In this document: positions 6,939 through 14,941 of the stretch, piece by piece
How the letters are laid out: each line of letters begins with the position of its first letter
How positions within the stretch are numbered: position 1 is the stretch's first letter
DNA from: Burkholderiales bacterium
GTDB lineage: Bacteria > Pseudomonadota > Gammaproteobacteria > Burkholderiales > Burkholderiaceae_B
Length of the DNA stretch: 28,453 nucleotides
Assembly (NCBI GenBank): GCA_005788065.1
Contig: SXZD01000086.1
Location: forward strand, 1-28,453
Direction of reading: 5' to 3'
Program-made: the position numbers and the translations under genes
The notes under the pieces: generated by a model
Told to the model about the DNA's origin: nothing
The model's input: only the letters and a program-made list of their open reading frames with translations
Databases searched by the model: none

Positions 6939-9146
6939 ATGACCACACAATCCCACACAAACGCTGGAAGCACCCAGGTCTTCACCCCCCGCCGCCTCGC
7001 TCAGGCGTTGTCGCTGGCCTTGCTGGTTCCTCTGGCGGCCTGTCTGGGTGGCAACACGGACACAGGCTCCGTCGCGAGCACCACGGCAACCTCGAACCTT
7101 CAGGCTTCGGAAGCGAATCTGCCAGCGGTGGACGATTCGGTACAGAACCGTTTCAACGTGGCCAACCAGTGCTGGGCACTGCAGTCGGTTGCCAACGGCA
7201 AGTTTGCCAAAAAGGACTCCACCGGCGCATGGACAGCCAGCGCACCCACCGCCAGCATGGCCAGCCCCCTTTTCCTCAAACCCAGTGAACTGGGCAAATA
7301 TCTGCTGTTCACGGCTGACAGCGCATTTGTAACGTCGGCTGGCGGTACCATTGGCACACAGACCACACCATCGGACTCCGTCATCTTCTCCCTGCAGGAG
7401 TCAGGCAAGGAAGTGTTCAGCTGGGTTTCCGATGAAAATAGCCAGCGCGTAAGCATCGACACCGCCGGCAAGCTGGTGCTCAAGCCCGCTGCTGACCGTG
7501 GCGACGCCACCGCCTTCAAACTGGTGAAGACCAGCGGCTGTACCGACTACCCCGAAATCACCACCAACCTGGAGGGTCAGACCTTCAAGGGCAACGGCGT
7601 GGACAAGCCCGCCGTCGGCTTTGCCGACGTGCACAACCACCTGACCACCCAGCACTTCCTCGGTGGCGTGCACTGGGGCTCACCTACGCACAAATTCGGT
7701 GTGACGCACGCACTGGGCGATTGCAAGGAAAAGCACGGCGAACAGGGCCGCATGGACATCGTCAACAACTTCCTGTCCGGCAGCCCCACCGATACGCACG
7801 AAACCCAAGGCTGGCCCACATTCAACAGTTGGCCCGCACCCCGTTCGCTCAGCCATGAAGGCCTGTACTGGAAATGGCTGGAGCGCTCATGGCAGTCAGG
7901 CCTGCGCCTGTTCGTGAACAACCTCGTGGAAAACGAAGTGCTGTGCCGTCTGGTAGCCAGCAGCAAGGGCACACCCAACGCCAACTGCAATGAAATGGAC
8001 AGCGCTGTCTCCCAGATCGACGAGACCTATGCCATCCAGAATTACATCGACGCCCAATATGGCGGCCCTGGCAAAGGCTGGTTCCGCATCGTCACCTCCC
8101 CGGCAGAAGCCCGCAAGGTGATCAACGATGGCAAGCTGGCTGTGGTGCTGGGCATCGAGATTTCCCACCTGTTCAACTGTACCTACCGCAATGGCGTTGA
8201 CGGCTGCACCCGCGAGAGCATCGACAAAGAAATCGACCGCCTCTACAACCGTGGCGTGCGTCAGATGTTCCCCATTCACGAGTTCAACAACGCACTGGGC
8301 GGCAACGGTATTTTTGACGGTCTGGTGCTGAACGGCGGCAACTTCCTGGACACCGGCGAGTTCTGGAAAACCTATGACTGCCCCGAGCAGAAATATGTCT
8401 ATGGCGCAGGTGCCAACATGGGTACTGCAGCGCCCGGTATCGGCAGCGATCCTCTGAGCCAGGCCATCCTGGCGCAGACCGGAGGCCGGATCCCGGTCTA
8501 CAAAGAAGGCAAGCAGTGCAATTCGCGCGGCCTGACGCCGATTGGTGAATACGCTTTCCGCCGCCTGATGGAAAAGAAGGTCATCATCGAGGTGGACCAC
8601 CTGGAATTGACCATCAAGACCGACCTGTTGAATCTGGCTGCAGCACAGAAGCCCGCCTACCCGGTGGTGTCCACGCACGGTGGCCATGGCGGCATCAGCG
8701 AAGACCAGGCCAAGAAGATTTTTGACGTGGGCGGCATCATTTACCCCTACCACGGCAATGGCGAAGGCTGGGTCAACCAATTGGGCGCTTTCAAGAAGCT
8801 CTCCAGTGCCAAGTACCAGTTTGCAATGGGCTACGGTGCGGATACCAACGGCTTAGGTTCGCAGGCAGGCCCCACCGGCAAGAACATCGTGAAATATCCT
8901 TTCACGCTGTTTGAAGGTGAGGCCTTCTCAGATCCGAAATTTGCCAATGCGACGCCCATCAAATTCAGTCAGCAGAAAAGCGGCAAGCGCGTATATGATG
9001 TCAACAAGGATGGTCAGGCCAACTACGGTTTGAAGGCTGACTTTGTTGAAGAAGTACGGACAATCGGGGGCAAGGAAGCCATCAACGCCCTATACGATTC
9101 GGCCGAAGTGTATCTGCAGATGTGGGAACGCGTAACCAACCGATAA
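6939..9146 (+). CDS. Secreted lipoprotein amidohydrolase related to M19 (membrane) dipeptidases
   Basis: The 735-residue product has a lipoprotein signal with lipobox LAAC (C35). Residues about 60-210 are beta-rich and might be a trefoil-like or other sugar-binding-type module; this part is not recognised with confidence. The C-terminal two thirds carry metal-site motifs in the order expected for M19 dipeptidases: DVHNHL (H232, H234), GIEISH (E407), FPIHEFNNALG (H447), IIEVDH (H554), VVSTHGGHGG (H580) and GYGADTNG (D635). M19 enzymes use two zinc ions to cut dipeptides or amides; the length here is nearly twice that of a typical M19 enzyme. Its signal region resembles that of the preceding lipoprotein (LAAC, then GG and ASTTAT stretches). 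The start has a weak ribosome site, CGGAA. Confidence 0.75.
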   Translation: MTTQSHTNAGSTQVFTPRRLAQALSLALLVPLAACLGGNTDTGSVASTTATSNLQASEANLPAVDDSVQNRFNVANQCWALQSVANGKFAKKDSTGAWTASAPTASMASPLFLKPSELGKYLLFTADSAFVTSAGGTIGTQTTPSDSVIFSLQESGKEVFSWVSDENSQRVSIDTAGKLVLKPAADRGDATAFKLVKTSGCTDYPEITTNLEGQTFKGNGVDKPAVGFADVHNHLTTQHFLGGVHWGSPTHKFGVTHALGDCKEKHGEQGRMDIVNNFLSGSPTDTHETQGWPTFNSWPAPRSLSHEGLYWKWLERSWQSGLRLFVNNLVENEVLCRLVASSKGTPNANCNEMDSAVSQIDETYAIQNYIDAQYGGPGKGWFRIVTSPAEARKVINDGKLAVVLGIEISHLFNCTYRNGVDGCTRESIDKEIDRLYNRGVRQMFPIHEFNNALGGNGIFDGLVLNGGNFLDTGEFWKTYDCPEQKYVYGAGANMGTAAPGIGSDPLSQAILAQTGGRIPVYKEGKQCNSRGLTPIGEYAFRRLMEKKVIIEVDHLELTIKTDLLNLAAAQKPAYPVVSTHGGHGGISEDQAKKIFDVGGIIYPYHGNGEGWVNQLGAFKKLSSAKYQFAMGYGADTNGLGSQAGPTGKNIVKYPFTLFEGEAFSDPKFANATPIKFSQQKSGKRVYDVNKDGQANYGLKADFVEEVRTIGGKEAINALYDSAEVYLQMWERVTNR

Positions 9147-9532
9147 TCCGTCGACTGAGCACTGCTGCCGTGTTGGCAGCAGTTTTCGCCACCAGCATGT
9201 CCGTCCCGCCTTATGCTTTGGCGCAGACGGACATGAATGCTTTGATGGGCGGAAACGTTGTGACGCTCGCGGATGCGGGTGGCGAATATGCGCTGGCTTT
9301 GCCGGTAGCGGGCCCCGTACAGCGACTGCGAACACGCAAAGGTGCGGATGTGATGCTGCGCATCAGCAGTAACAAGGCCGAGGAATTGCATCTGCACGGC
9401 TACGACATCAAACTGAAACTCAAACCGGGAGAACCAGGTGCGATGACGCTCAAAGCCACACGCAGCGGTCGCTTCGAACTGGAAACGCACAACGGTCACC
9501 GCACCGTGCTGATCCTGGAAGTGATGCCGTGA
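9122..9532 (+). CDS. Exported cupredoxin-like protein
   Basis: The 136-residue product begins with a signal peptide (RRLSTAAVLAAVFATSM, likely cleavage after ALA near residue 34). The mature part is a small beta sandwich with ADVMLRISSNKAEELHLHGY, then KLKPGEPGAMTLKATRSGRF and ETHNGHRTVLILEVMP, a pattern seen in cupredoxin-like proteins. Possible metal ligands are the histidines of HLHGYD and of THNGH plus the penultimate methionine; the usual copper cysteine is missing. The GTG start at 9122 overlaps the previous gene by 25 bases and lacks a good ribosome site; a later start is possible but would cut the signal peptide. The last four bases overlap the next gene (GTGA), so the two products are probably made together in the periplasm and membrane. 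Confidence 0.65.
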   Translation: MGTRNQPIIRRLSTAAVLAAVFATSMSVPPYALAQTDMNALMGGNVVTLADAGGEYALALPVAGPVQRLRTRKGADVMLRISSNKAEELHLHGYDIKLKLKPGEPGAMTLKATRSGRFELETHNGHRTVLILEVMP

Positions 9533-11088
9533 ACCCGACGCCAGCACTACATCCTGACAGATCGGTGCCATCAGCGGTAACATCGATCCTGAAAACGCAG
9601 ACAGCGTTGACGGAGTTAACGCCGTTAACATCAGATCGCTCGACGTTAACTCCGTTAACATCCATCATCCTCATTGCGATGGCCTTGCTGTTCACATCGG
9701 GTTCTGCGTTGGCGCATGGCTTCGGGCAACGGTTCACGTTGCCATTGCCATTTTGGCTCTATGGTGGCGGGGCCTGCGCAGCGTTGTTGCTGTCGTTTGT
9801 GGTCTTGCTGTGGAAACGGCCAGCGGTAGGTGCTTCAACGGCGATGCATCATCCGGTCGACGCCTTCAATCCCGAATCCACGTTCAGTCCCGCCACGTAT
9901 GCATGGATGGTATTGAACTCGATGCTCATGTTGTTGGCCATGGTCAGCGGATGGTTTGGCTCGCAACATGCGCCCAGCAATTTCAGCATGACATGGTTCT
10001 GGATTTATTTTCTGCTCGGCTTTTTTTACATCGCCGCATTTGCAGGAAAAAATTACCAACTGCTCAATCCGTGGTGGTGTGCTGCGCAGCTGTGGTGCGC
10101 TGTGCGCAAGTCGCCAGCTGGCAATTCCACACCGCTGAACACACTGTCTGCATGGCCCGCATTTGCAGCTTACATGCTGCTGATTGAGCTTGAGTTGTTC
10201 GGCCACGCGTCGCCACAACGACTCAGCATCTTTCTGGCTGCCTACACCGCCCTGTGGCTGATCGTCAGCCTCATCAGCGGCCCTCAGGTTTGGTTCCGGC
10301 AGTTCGACACCTTCTCAGCCTTGTTCGAACATGCCAGCAGGCTGCGCGGACGGGATAAGGGCAGCAGCAAGAGTGCCAGCGACAGTTCCTCCGGCACTCA
10401 CGGCCCAAGCCGCCTGATGTCGCCCATCAGCATGGCCGCACAGATGCTGATCTGCGCCATGCTTGCTTCAACCGAATTTGATGCGCTCAAAGAATCGGTG
10501 CCGTGGGCAACCGAATTGTGGAAACTGCTGCTGAACCTGTTTCCGCAAAACAGCACCAACCCGCTGGCCATTCTGGCGGCGCTTTCTGAAACATACCGGA
10601 ATGCAGAAATGGTGGCGTGGCTGCTCATGCCCTTTGCCTATTTCGCGCTGATGGCACTCATGGTGGCAGCCAGCCGCTACGCTGCACCAGTCACGCATCC
10701 TTTCTCGTACGACATGTCCCTGGCCGCATTGGCGCTTCTGCCGCTGGTGCTCGGCTATCACGTCGCGCATTATTTTCCGCTGCTGTTGAGCGAGGGGCCC
10801 AACCTCATCCATCTGCTGTCAGATCCGCTGGGAGAGGGCTGGAACCTGTTGGGCACCGCCAGTCTGCTGCGGGCACCCATCATGCTGGAAACAGACAGCG
10901 TGTGGCATCTGCAGGTAGCCCTCATCGTGGCCGGCCATCTGGGCGGCGTACTGGTGTCGCACTGGCAGGCATGCCAGATACACACCACGCAGCGGGCGGT
11001 GCTTCTGAGCCAGCTTCCCATGCTGGTGTGGATGATGGCCCTGACCACATGGGGGCTGTGGATACTGTCGCAACCCATGAAGGTGTGA
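9529..11088 (+). CDS. Polytopic membrane protein, family often labelled fenitrothion hydrolase (FedB-like)
   Basis: The 519-residue product has about ten hydrophobic segments. After an unusual Thr-rich, repetitive N-terminus (TALTELTPLTSDRSTLTPLT) comes a signal-like helix ending in GSALAHGFGQRF; AHGFGQR followed by a Leu/Pro stretch and WLY is what I recall as the hallmark of proteins that databases label fenitrothion hydrolase or FedB. That name comes from organophosphate-degrading strains; most members have no demonstrated activity. Histidines sit in or near helices (LGYHVAHYF, IVAGHLGG), so metal or haem binding is possible. It starts with GTG overlapping the stop of the cupredoxin-like gene by four bases, which strongly suggests a working pair. 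The N-terminal repeats could mean that the true start is further in. Confidence 0.7.
   Translation: MNPTPALHPDRSVPSAVTSILKTQTALTELTPLTSDRSTLTPLTSIILIAMALLFTSGSALAHGFGQRFTLPLPFWLYGGGACAALLLSFVVLLWKRPAVGASTAMHHPVDAFNPESTFSPATYAWMVLNSMLMLLAMVSGWFGSQHAPSNFSMTWFWIYFLLGFFYIAAFAGKNYQLLNPWWCAAQLWCAVRKSPAGNSTPLNTLSAWPAFAAYMLLIELELFGHASPQRLSIFLAAYTALWLIVSLISGPQVWFRQFDTFSALFEHASRLRGRDKGSSKSASDSSSGTHGPSRLMSPISMAAQMLICAMLASTEFDALKESVPWATELWKLLLNLFPQNSTNPLAILAALSETYRNAEMVAWLLMPFAYFALMALMVAASRYAAPVTHPFSYDMSLAALALLPLVLGYHVAHYFPLLLSEGPNLIHLLSDPLGEGWNLLGTASLLRAPIMLETDSVWHLQVALIVAGHLGGVLVSHWQACQIHTTQRAVLLSQLPMLVWMMALTTWGLWILSQPMKV
9615..9662 (+). repeat. Short direct repeat with four GTTAAC sites
   Basis: An 18-base unit (GTTAAC, GCC or TCC, GTTAACATC minus shared bases) occurs at 9615-9632 and 9645-9662 with one mismatch and a 12-base spacer. 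GTTAAC appears at 9615, 9624, 9645 and 9654. It encodes the repeated LTPLTS of the FedB-like N-terminus. Either a small in-frame duplication or a cluster of regulatory sites overlapping the coding start. Confidence 0.7.
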
Positions 11089-11277
11089 AACGGGCCTCGT
11101 TGGTGGAAATCCCGGCGGAACCGGCGGTCGCAACACTACCCCGCCACGCCAAACCACGCCGCAAAACACGCCACGCCGCACACAAAACACCCATTTTCAG
11201 CGGTTTTAAGTCTTCATACCTTAATGTTGCGTTAATTGAGCCCCCGTATTGTTCGCACCATGAACACAGGGGGTCTT
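11089..11277 (+). promoter_or_regulatory. Intergenic region with a C-rich, T-free tract (possible Rho site) and leader
   Basis: From 11138 to 11193 the plus strand has no T, few G and many C and A, with CCACGCC repeated three times. C-rich, G-poor RNA is typical of Rho loading sites, so Rho-dependent termination after the FedB-like gene is plausible. The following AT-richer 40 bases probably hold the promoter of the hemolysin-family operon, but I cannot name a good -35/-10 pair. Confidence 0.35.
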
Positions 11278-11907
11278 ATGCTGCACAGCGACCAAACACC
11301 ATCCGGACAGACGCAGTTTTGCGTTGTCGATCGCGCCCACCCGGAACGGGCAACACTGGAATCCTTCATCGCTGGTGTGTTCCGCACCACCTACGGGGCG
11401 ACTGTCAGCCATTTTGCCGACACGCTGCTGGGCTGGAAGGGCAAAGATGGTCAATGGCTGGCCGCACTGGGCTACACCGGCGGTGCATCGGGTCCGCTGT
11501 TTGTTGAACAGTACGGCAACGCCCCTATCGAGACGTGGATCAGCAAGAAGTTGGGCGCTGACGTTCGCCGCCAATGGTTGGTCGAGGTCGGCAATCTGGC
11601 CGCCATCCACGCAGGCTCTGCCCGTCAGTTGATCGCACGTGCCATCGTGCACCTGCATCAGCAGGGTTTTTCATGGGTGGTGTTTACCGCCACTCGCGGC
11701 CTGCTCAATTCATTCGACCGGCTGGACGTCAAAACCATTGAACTGGGTGCCGCAGACCCCGCAGCCTTGCCGGATGGCGGTGCAAGCTGGGGTACCTACT
11801 ACGACACCCGGCCCAGCATCATGACAGGCAGCATCACGCTGGGTTATGTGGCGCTGCGTGCCCGTGAACAGACTCCTTTTCGTGGAACCCATGCAGTACT
11901 GGCTTGA
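11278..11907 (+). CDS. Thermostable hemolysin family protein (possible acyltransferase fold)
   Basis: The ATG at 11278 is chosen because AGGGGG lies five bases before it; upstream in-frame starts (TTG 11236, ATG 11260) lack this. The product is 209 residues. ESFIAGVFRTTYGATVSHFA, the tract ending in FVEQYGNAPIE, the segment VGNLAAIHAGSARQLI and the ending SWGTYYDTRPSIMTGSI are typical of the thermostable hemolysin (delta-VPH) family. As I recall, that family has an N-acetyltransferase-like fold akin to autoinducer synthases; haemolysis may be incidental. No signal peptide is visible, so it is probably cytoplasmic. It is the first gene of a tight operon with a ligase, a diiron-type oxidase and a dehydrogenase, which suits an acyl-transfer role better than a toxin role. 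Confidence 0.8.
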   Translation: MLHSDQTPSGQTQFCVVDRAHPERATLESFIAGVFRTTYGATVSHFADTLLGWKGKDGQWLAALGYTGGASGPLFVEQYGNAPIETWISKKLGADVRRQWLVEVGNLAAIHAGSARQLIARAIVHLHQQGFSWVVFTATRGLLNSFDRLDVKTIELGAADPAALPDGGASWGTYYDTRPSIMTGSITLGYVALRAREQTPFRGTHAVLA

Positions 11908-13387
11908 CTCGGCGTGTCTGGATGACGGCAGCGGGCATGTACTGAACGGCCGCGCGATCAGTCTCGCAGTCGAAGCTCTGGCGGACAGACTGCGCAGTGA
12001 GAAGTCTGGCGCCCCTCTTGCACTGGCTGGCGACAACAGCACGGCATGGATCATTGCAGATCTGGCAGCAGCAAAGGCTGGACGGGCACTGGTTCCCGTT
12101 CCCGGCTTTTTTACACGCGGGCAAATCGAGCATGTCTGCGCACAGGCAGGCATCACGCAGGTGCTGATCAATGGCGACATTCGTGCAGTGGATCAGGTCT
12201 GGCCCGGGCTATTCGGCGAAGGTGCGCCAGAGCGAGGTGACGCCCCCGCCACCCTTCCTGCCGGCACCCAGAAAATCACCTTCACCTCGGGTACCACCGG
12301 TCAACCCAAAGGCATCTGCCTGACATGGGAACAACAGCAACTGACTGCCCGCTCGCTGGTTGAACGCCTGTCAGCACTTCAGATCAAGATTCACCTGAAC
12401 CTGCTGCCGCTGGCTGTCTTGCTGGAGAACATTGCCGGTGTGCATGCGCCGCTGGCCATGGGCATGCGGGTGGTCACGCCATCACTGTCAGACGTGGGCC
12501 TGAAAGGGTCCAGCGAATTTGATGCGCGAGCCTGCCTGCGGGCCATCGAAAAACATGGCGCACAAAGCATCATCCTGTTGCCGCAGATGTTGCATGCGAT
12601 GGTCGGTGCGATACAGGCTGACAACACCTTGCTGTCGGCTGTCCGCACCCTGAAATTTGTCGCTGTCGGCGGCGCTCCGACCCCGATGGCGGTACTGGAT
12701 GCAGCACGCCGCATGGGGCTTCCGGTATATGAGGGCTATGGCCTGACCGAATGCGCATCGGTGTGCTGTCTGAACGGTCCGGATGCCGACATGCCGGGCA
12801 CCGTGGGCACACCCCTGCCGGGCTTGTCGGTCGGACTGACAGAGGACGGCGAAGTATGGGTGGAAGGTCGCTCATGTGCCGGTGTGTTGGGACAGGCAAC
12901 AGCAGGGACGATGATGGCAGGCGGCACCGCCGCACATGATGCCAACGATGCGGCGCCGGACCGGCAAAACGGCTCACGCTTTCTGACCGGTGACATCGGT
13001 CGCTGGCTTGAGAAAGACGGTCAGCGTTTTCTGCAGATCATCGGACGGCGCAAACATGTGCTGATCACGTCATTCGGTCGCAATGTATCGCCAGAATGGC
13101 CCGAGCGCCTGTTGGTGGACAGCGGCCTGTTCCGACAGGTGGTGGTTCTGGGCGATGGACAGGCGCATCTGCGCGCGGTGATGGTCCTGGCTGTCGCATC
13201 GGATAGAAGAGCCGATATCCAGACGATGGTCGAGCGCGCCAATGCGGCGTTGCCCGATTATGCGCAGGTGCGCGACTGGTGCATCAGCGAGCAGCCTTTC
13301 ACTTATGCAAACGGGCTGGCCACTGCCAATGGCCGACCGTTGCGACAACGCATCGAGCACGCATTTGCCGATGCATTCAAAGCATGA
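11891..13387 (+). CDS. AMP-dependent acyl ligase / synthetase
   Basis: The product is about 498 residues from ATG 11891, overlapping the hemolysin-family gene by 17 bases; earlier in-frame starts (ATG 11846, GTG 11882) cannot be excluded. ANL-family motifs are in order: TFTSGTTGQPKG (A3, residues about 130-141), YEGYGLTE (A5), TGDIG (A7) and IIGRRKHVLITSFGRNVSPEW (hinge A8, read in parts). It should activate a carboxylic acid as acyl-AMP and pass it to CoA or another carrier. The C-terminal A10 motif reads TANGRPLRQ, with arginine where the catalytic lysine normally stands, so adenylation may be altered or another lysine used. A low-complexity Ala/Gly/Met insertion (around GTMMAGGTAAHDAND) lies before A7. 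The short length suits a compact acyl-CoA synthetase clade. Confidence 0.9.
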   Translation: MQYWLDSACLDDGSGHVLNGRAISLAVEALADRLRSEKSGAPLALAGDNSTAWIIADLAAAKAGRALVPVPGFFTRGQIEHVCAQAGITQVLINGDIRAVDQVWPGLFGEGAPERGDAPATLPAGTQKITFTSGTTGQPKGICLTWEQQQLTARSLVERLSALQIKIHLNLLPLAVLLENIAGVHAPLAMGMRVVTPSLSDVGLKGSSEFDARACLRAIEKHGAQSIILLPQMLHAMVGAIQADNTLLSAVRTLKFVAVGGAPTPMAVLDAARRMGLPVYEGYGLTECASVCCLNGPDADMPGTVGTPLPGLSVGLTEDGEVWVEGRSCAGVLGQATAGTMMAGGTAAHDANDAAPDRQNGSRFLTGDIGRWLEKDGQRFLQIIGRRKHVLITSFGRNVSPEWPERLLVDSGLFRQVVVLGDGQAHLRAVMVLAVASDRRADIQTMVERANAALPDYAQVRDWCISEQPFTYANGLATANGRPLRQRIEHAFADAFKA

Positions 13388-13404
13388 CGCTTGGGAGAGT
13401 CAAC

Positions 13405-14085
13405 ATGTTTTTCAAACAATTGCAGCGTGAGACAGAGACAAGTCGACAGGGGCTTTTTACAGCGCCCATCATCGTGGACACCATGCAGGGGCGTATTACG
13501 CTCAAGCAGTACATCGCATTCCTGACGCAGGCCTATCATCATGTGCGGCACACCGTGCCCCTGCTGATGGCAACCGGCTCGAGGCTGTCCGAATCAGTTG
13601 CGTACTCGCCCATCCGCGAGGCGCTAGCCCACTACATCGAAGAAGAAGTGGGTCACGAAGAGTGGATACTGAATGACATCGCTGCCTGCGGCGGGGACAA
13701 AGAGGCCGTGCGCAACAGTCGCCCTGACCTGCCCGCCGAATTGATGGTGGCATTTGCCTACCATCAGGTGGACCGCAAAAATCCGATGGGATTTTTTGGA
13801 ATGGTGCATGTGCTCGAAGGTACCAGTACCTCGATTGCCACTGCTGCAGCCGATCGCATCCAGGACACATTGGGCTTGCCGGACAACGCATTCAGTTATC
13901 TGCGTTCACACGGCAGTCTGGATCTCGAGCATGTCGAGTTTTTTGAAAAGCTCATGAACGGCGTGCAAAGCGAACAGGACCGCACCGAGATCATTCACTG
14001 CGCGCATGCGTTCTATCGCCTGTACGGTAATGTGTTCCGTGGTTTGCCCGAGTATGAAGAGCCTGTCTTTGCTGAGGTGGCATGA
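13405..14085 (+). CDS. Heme-oxygenase-like diiron oxidase/oxygenase (TenA/UndA-like)
   Basis: ATG 13405 follows GGGAGAG at a good distance and gives 226 residues; the open frame extends upstream into the ligase gene but without a start signal. The protein is all-helical. QAYHHVRH (residues 42-49), EEEVGHEEW (E80-E82, H84), EGTS (E138) and HGSLDLEHVEFF (H169, D173, H176) give the carboxylate and histidine spacing seen in heme-oxygenase-like iron proteins, including UndA, which makes 1-undecene from a fatty acid, and several N-oxygenases. Those enzymes bind two irons and use O2. Upstream is an acyl ligase and downstream, overlapping by four bases, a dehydrogenase, so oxidation of an acyl chain or amine is the likely step. 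The exact reaction is not inferable. Confidence 0.85.
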   Translation: MFFKQLQRETETSRQGLFTAPIIVDTMQGRITLKQYIAFLTQAYHHVRHTVPLLMATGSRLSESVAYSPIREALAHYIEEEVGHEEWILNDIAACGGDKEAVRNSRPDLPAELMVAFAYHQVDRKNPMGFFGMVHVLEGTSTSIATAAADRIQDTLGLPDNAFSYLRSHGSLDLEHVEFFEKLMNGVQSEQDRTEIIHCAHAFYRLYGNVFRGLPEYEEPVFAEVA

Positions 14086-14906
14086 TGAGCGAACTGGCAC
14101 AGGTCAACGGATCACAAGCGGGCGGTGCAGTCATCACCGGTGCGGCTGGTGGCATCGGTCAGGCACTGGCGCATGCGCTGGTGCATGAGGGACACCCGGC
14201 TCTGCTGGTTGGGCGCGATGAAAGCCGACTGCAAGCATTGCAGACCTCCCTGCGCGCAGCGCATCCGGGGTGTTTTGTTGCCTATGTGGTGGCAGACCTG
14301 AATGAACAGAGCGGTCGCGACGCAGTCGCGCAAGCCGTGGGGGCTGACAAACGCTGGAGCATGCTGGTGAACAATGCAGGCACCAGCGAGTTTCATTCAT
14401 TTGAAACGCAGACGGCGCAGCGCATCGAGCACATCATCCAGACCAATCTGGTCTCGCCCATGCTGCTGGTACAACAGGTGTTGCCAGCGCTGCTGGGCAG
14501 GGCTGATGCTCAGATCATCAATATCGGATCGGTATTCGGTGACATCGGCTACCCCGGGTTTTCCACGTACTGTGCCAGCAAGTTCGGCCTGCGTGGTTTC
14601 ACACAGGCACTGCGCCGCGAACTGTCCGACACGCCCTTGCGTGTTCGCTGGTTCGCACCGCGCGCAACGCAGACATCGCTGAACACGGCTGCGGTGGTCA
14701 ACATGAACAACGCCCTTAAAACCAAAGCCGATACACCGGAACATGTGGCCGATCTCTTCATCGAATTTCTGCACAGTGACCGAAACGAGATGGTGATCGG
14801 CTGGCCTGAAAAACTGTTTGTGTTCATCAATCGCATACGCTCCGCCATCACCGACGGCGCCATAGGCGGGCAGTTGGCGGTCATCCGCAAATACATGCCC
14901 CGATAA
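14082..14906 (+). CDS. Short-chain dehydrogenase/reductase
   Basis: The 274-residue product has the classical SDR set: nucleotide-binding TGAAGGIG (residues 19-26), NNAG (97-100), N122 and the catalytic S150, Y163 and K167 in GSVFG and YCASK. GRDESRL after the second strand suggests NADP(H) preference (R45). It starts ATGATG with four bases overlapping the previous stop, a sign of translational coupling; the second ATG would be equally good. The C-terminal region (from about residue 200) departs from small classical SDRs and ends with a hydrophobic patch KLFVFINRI, which might touch a membrane or a lipid substrate. In the operon it probably reduces or oxidises the acyl-derived product made by the ligase and the diiron protein. 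Confidence 0.94.
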   Translation: MMSELAQVNGSQAGGAVITGAAGGIGQALAHALVHEGHPALLVGRDESRLQALQTSLRAAHPGCFVAYVVADLNEQSGRDAVAQAVGADKRWSMLVNNAGTSEFHSFETQTAQRIEHIIQTNLVSPMLLVQQVLPALLGRADAQIINIGSVFGDIGYPGFSTYCASKFGLRGFTQALRRELSDTPLRVRWFAPRATQTSLNTAAVVNMNNALKTKADTPEHVADLFIEFLHSDRNEMVIGWPEKLFVFINRIRSAITDGAIGGQLAVIRKYMPR

Positions 14907-14941
14907 AAACCGATCCATATTCCGTACGGAGAATCTTCAAC

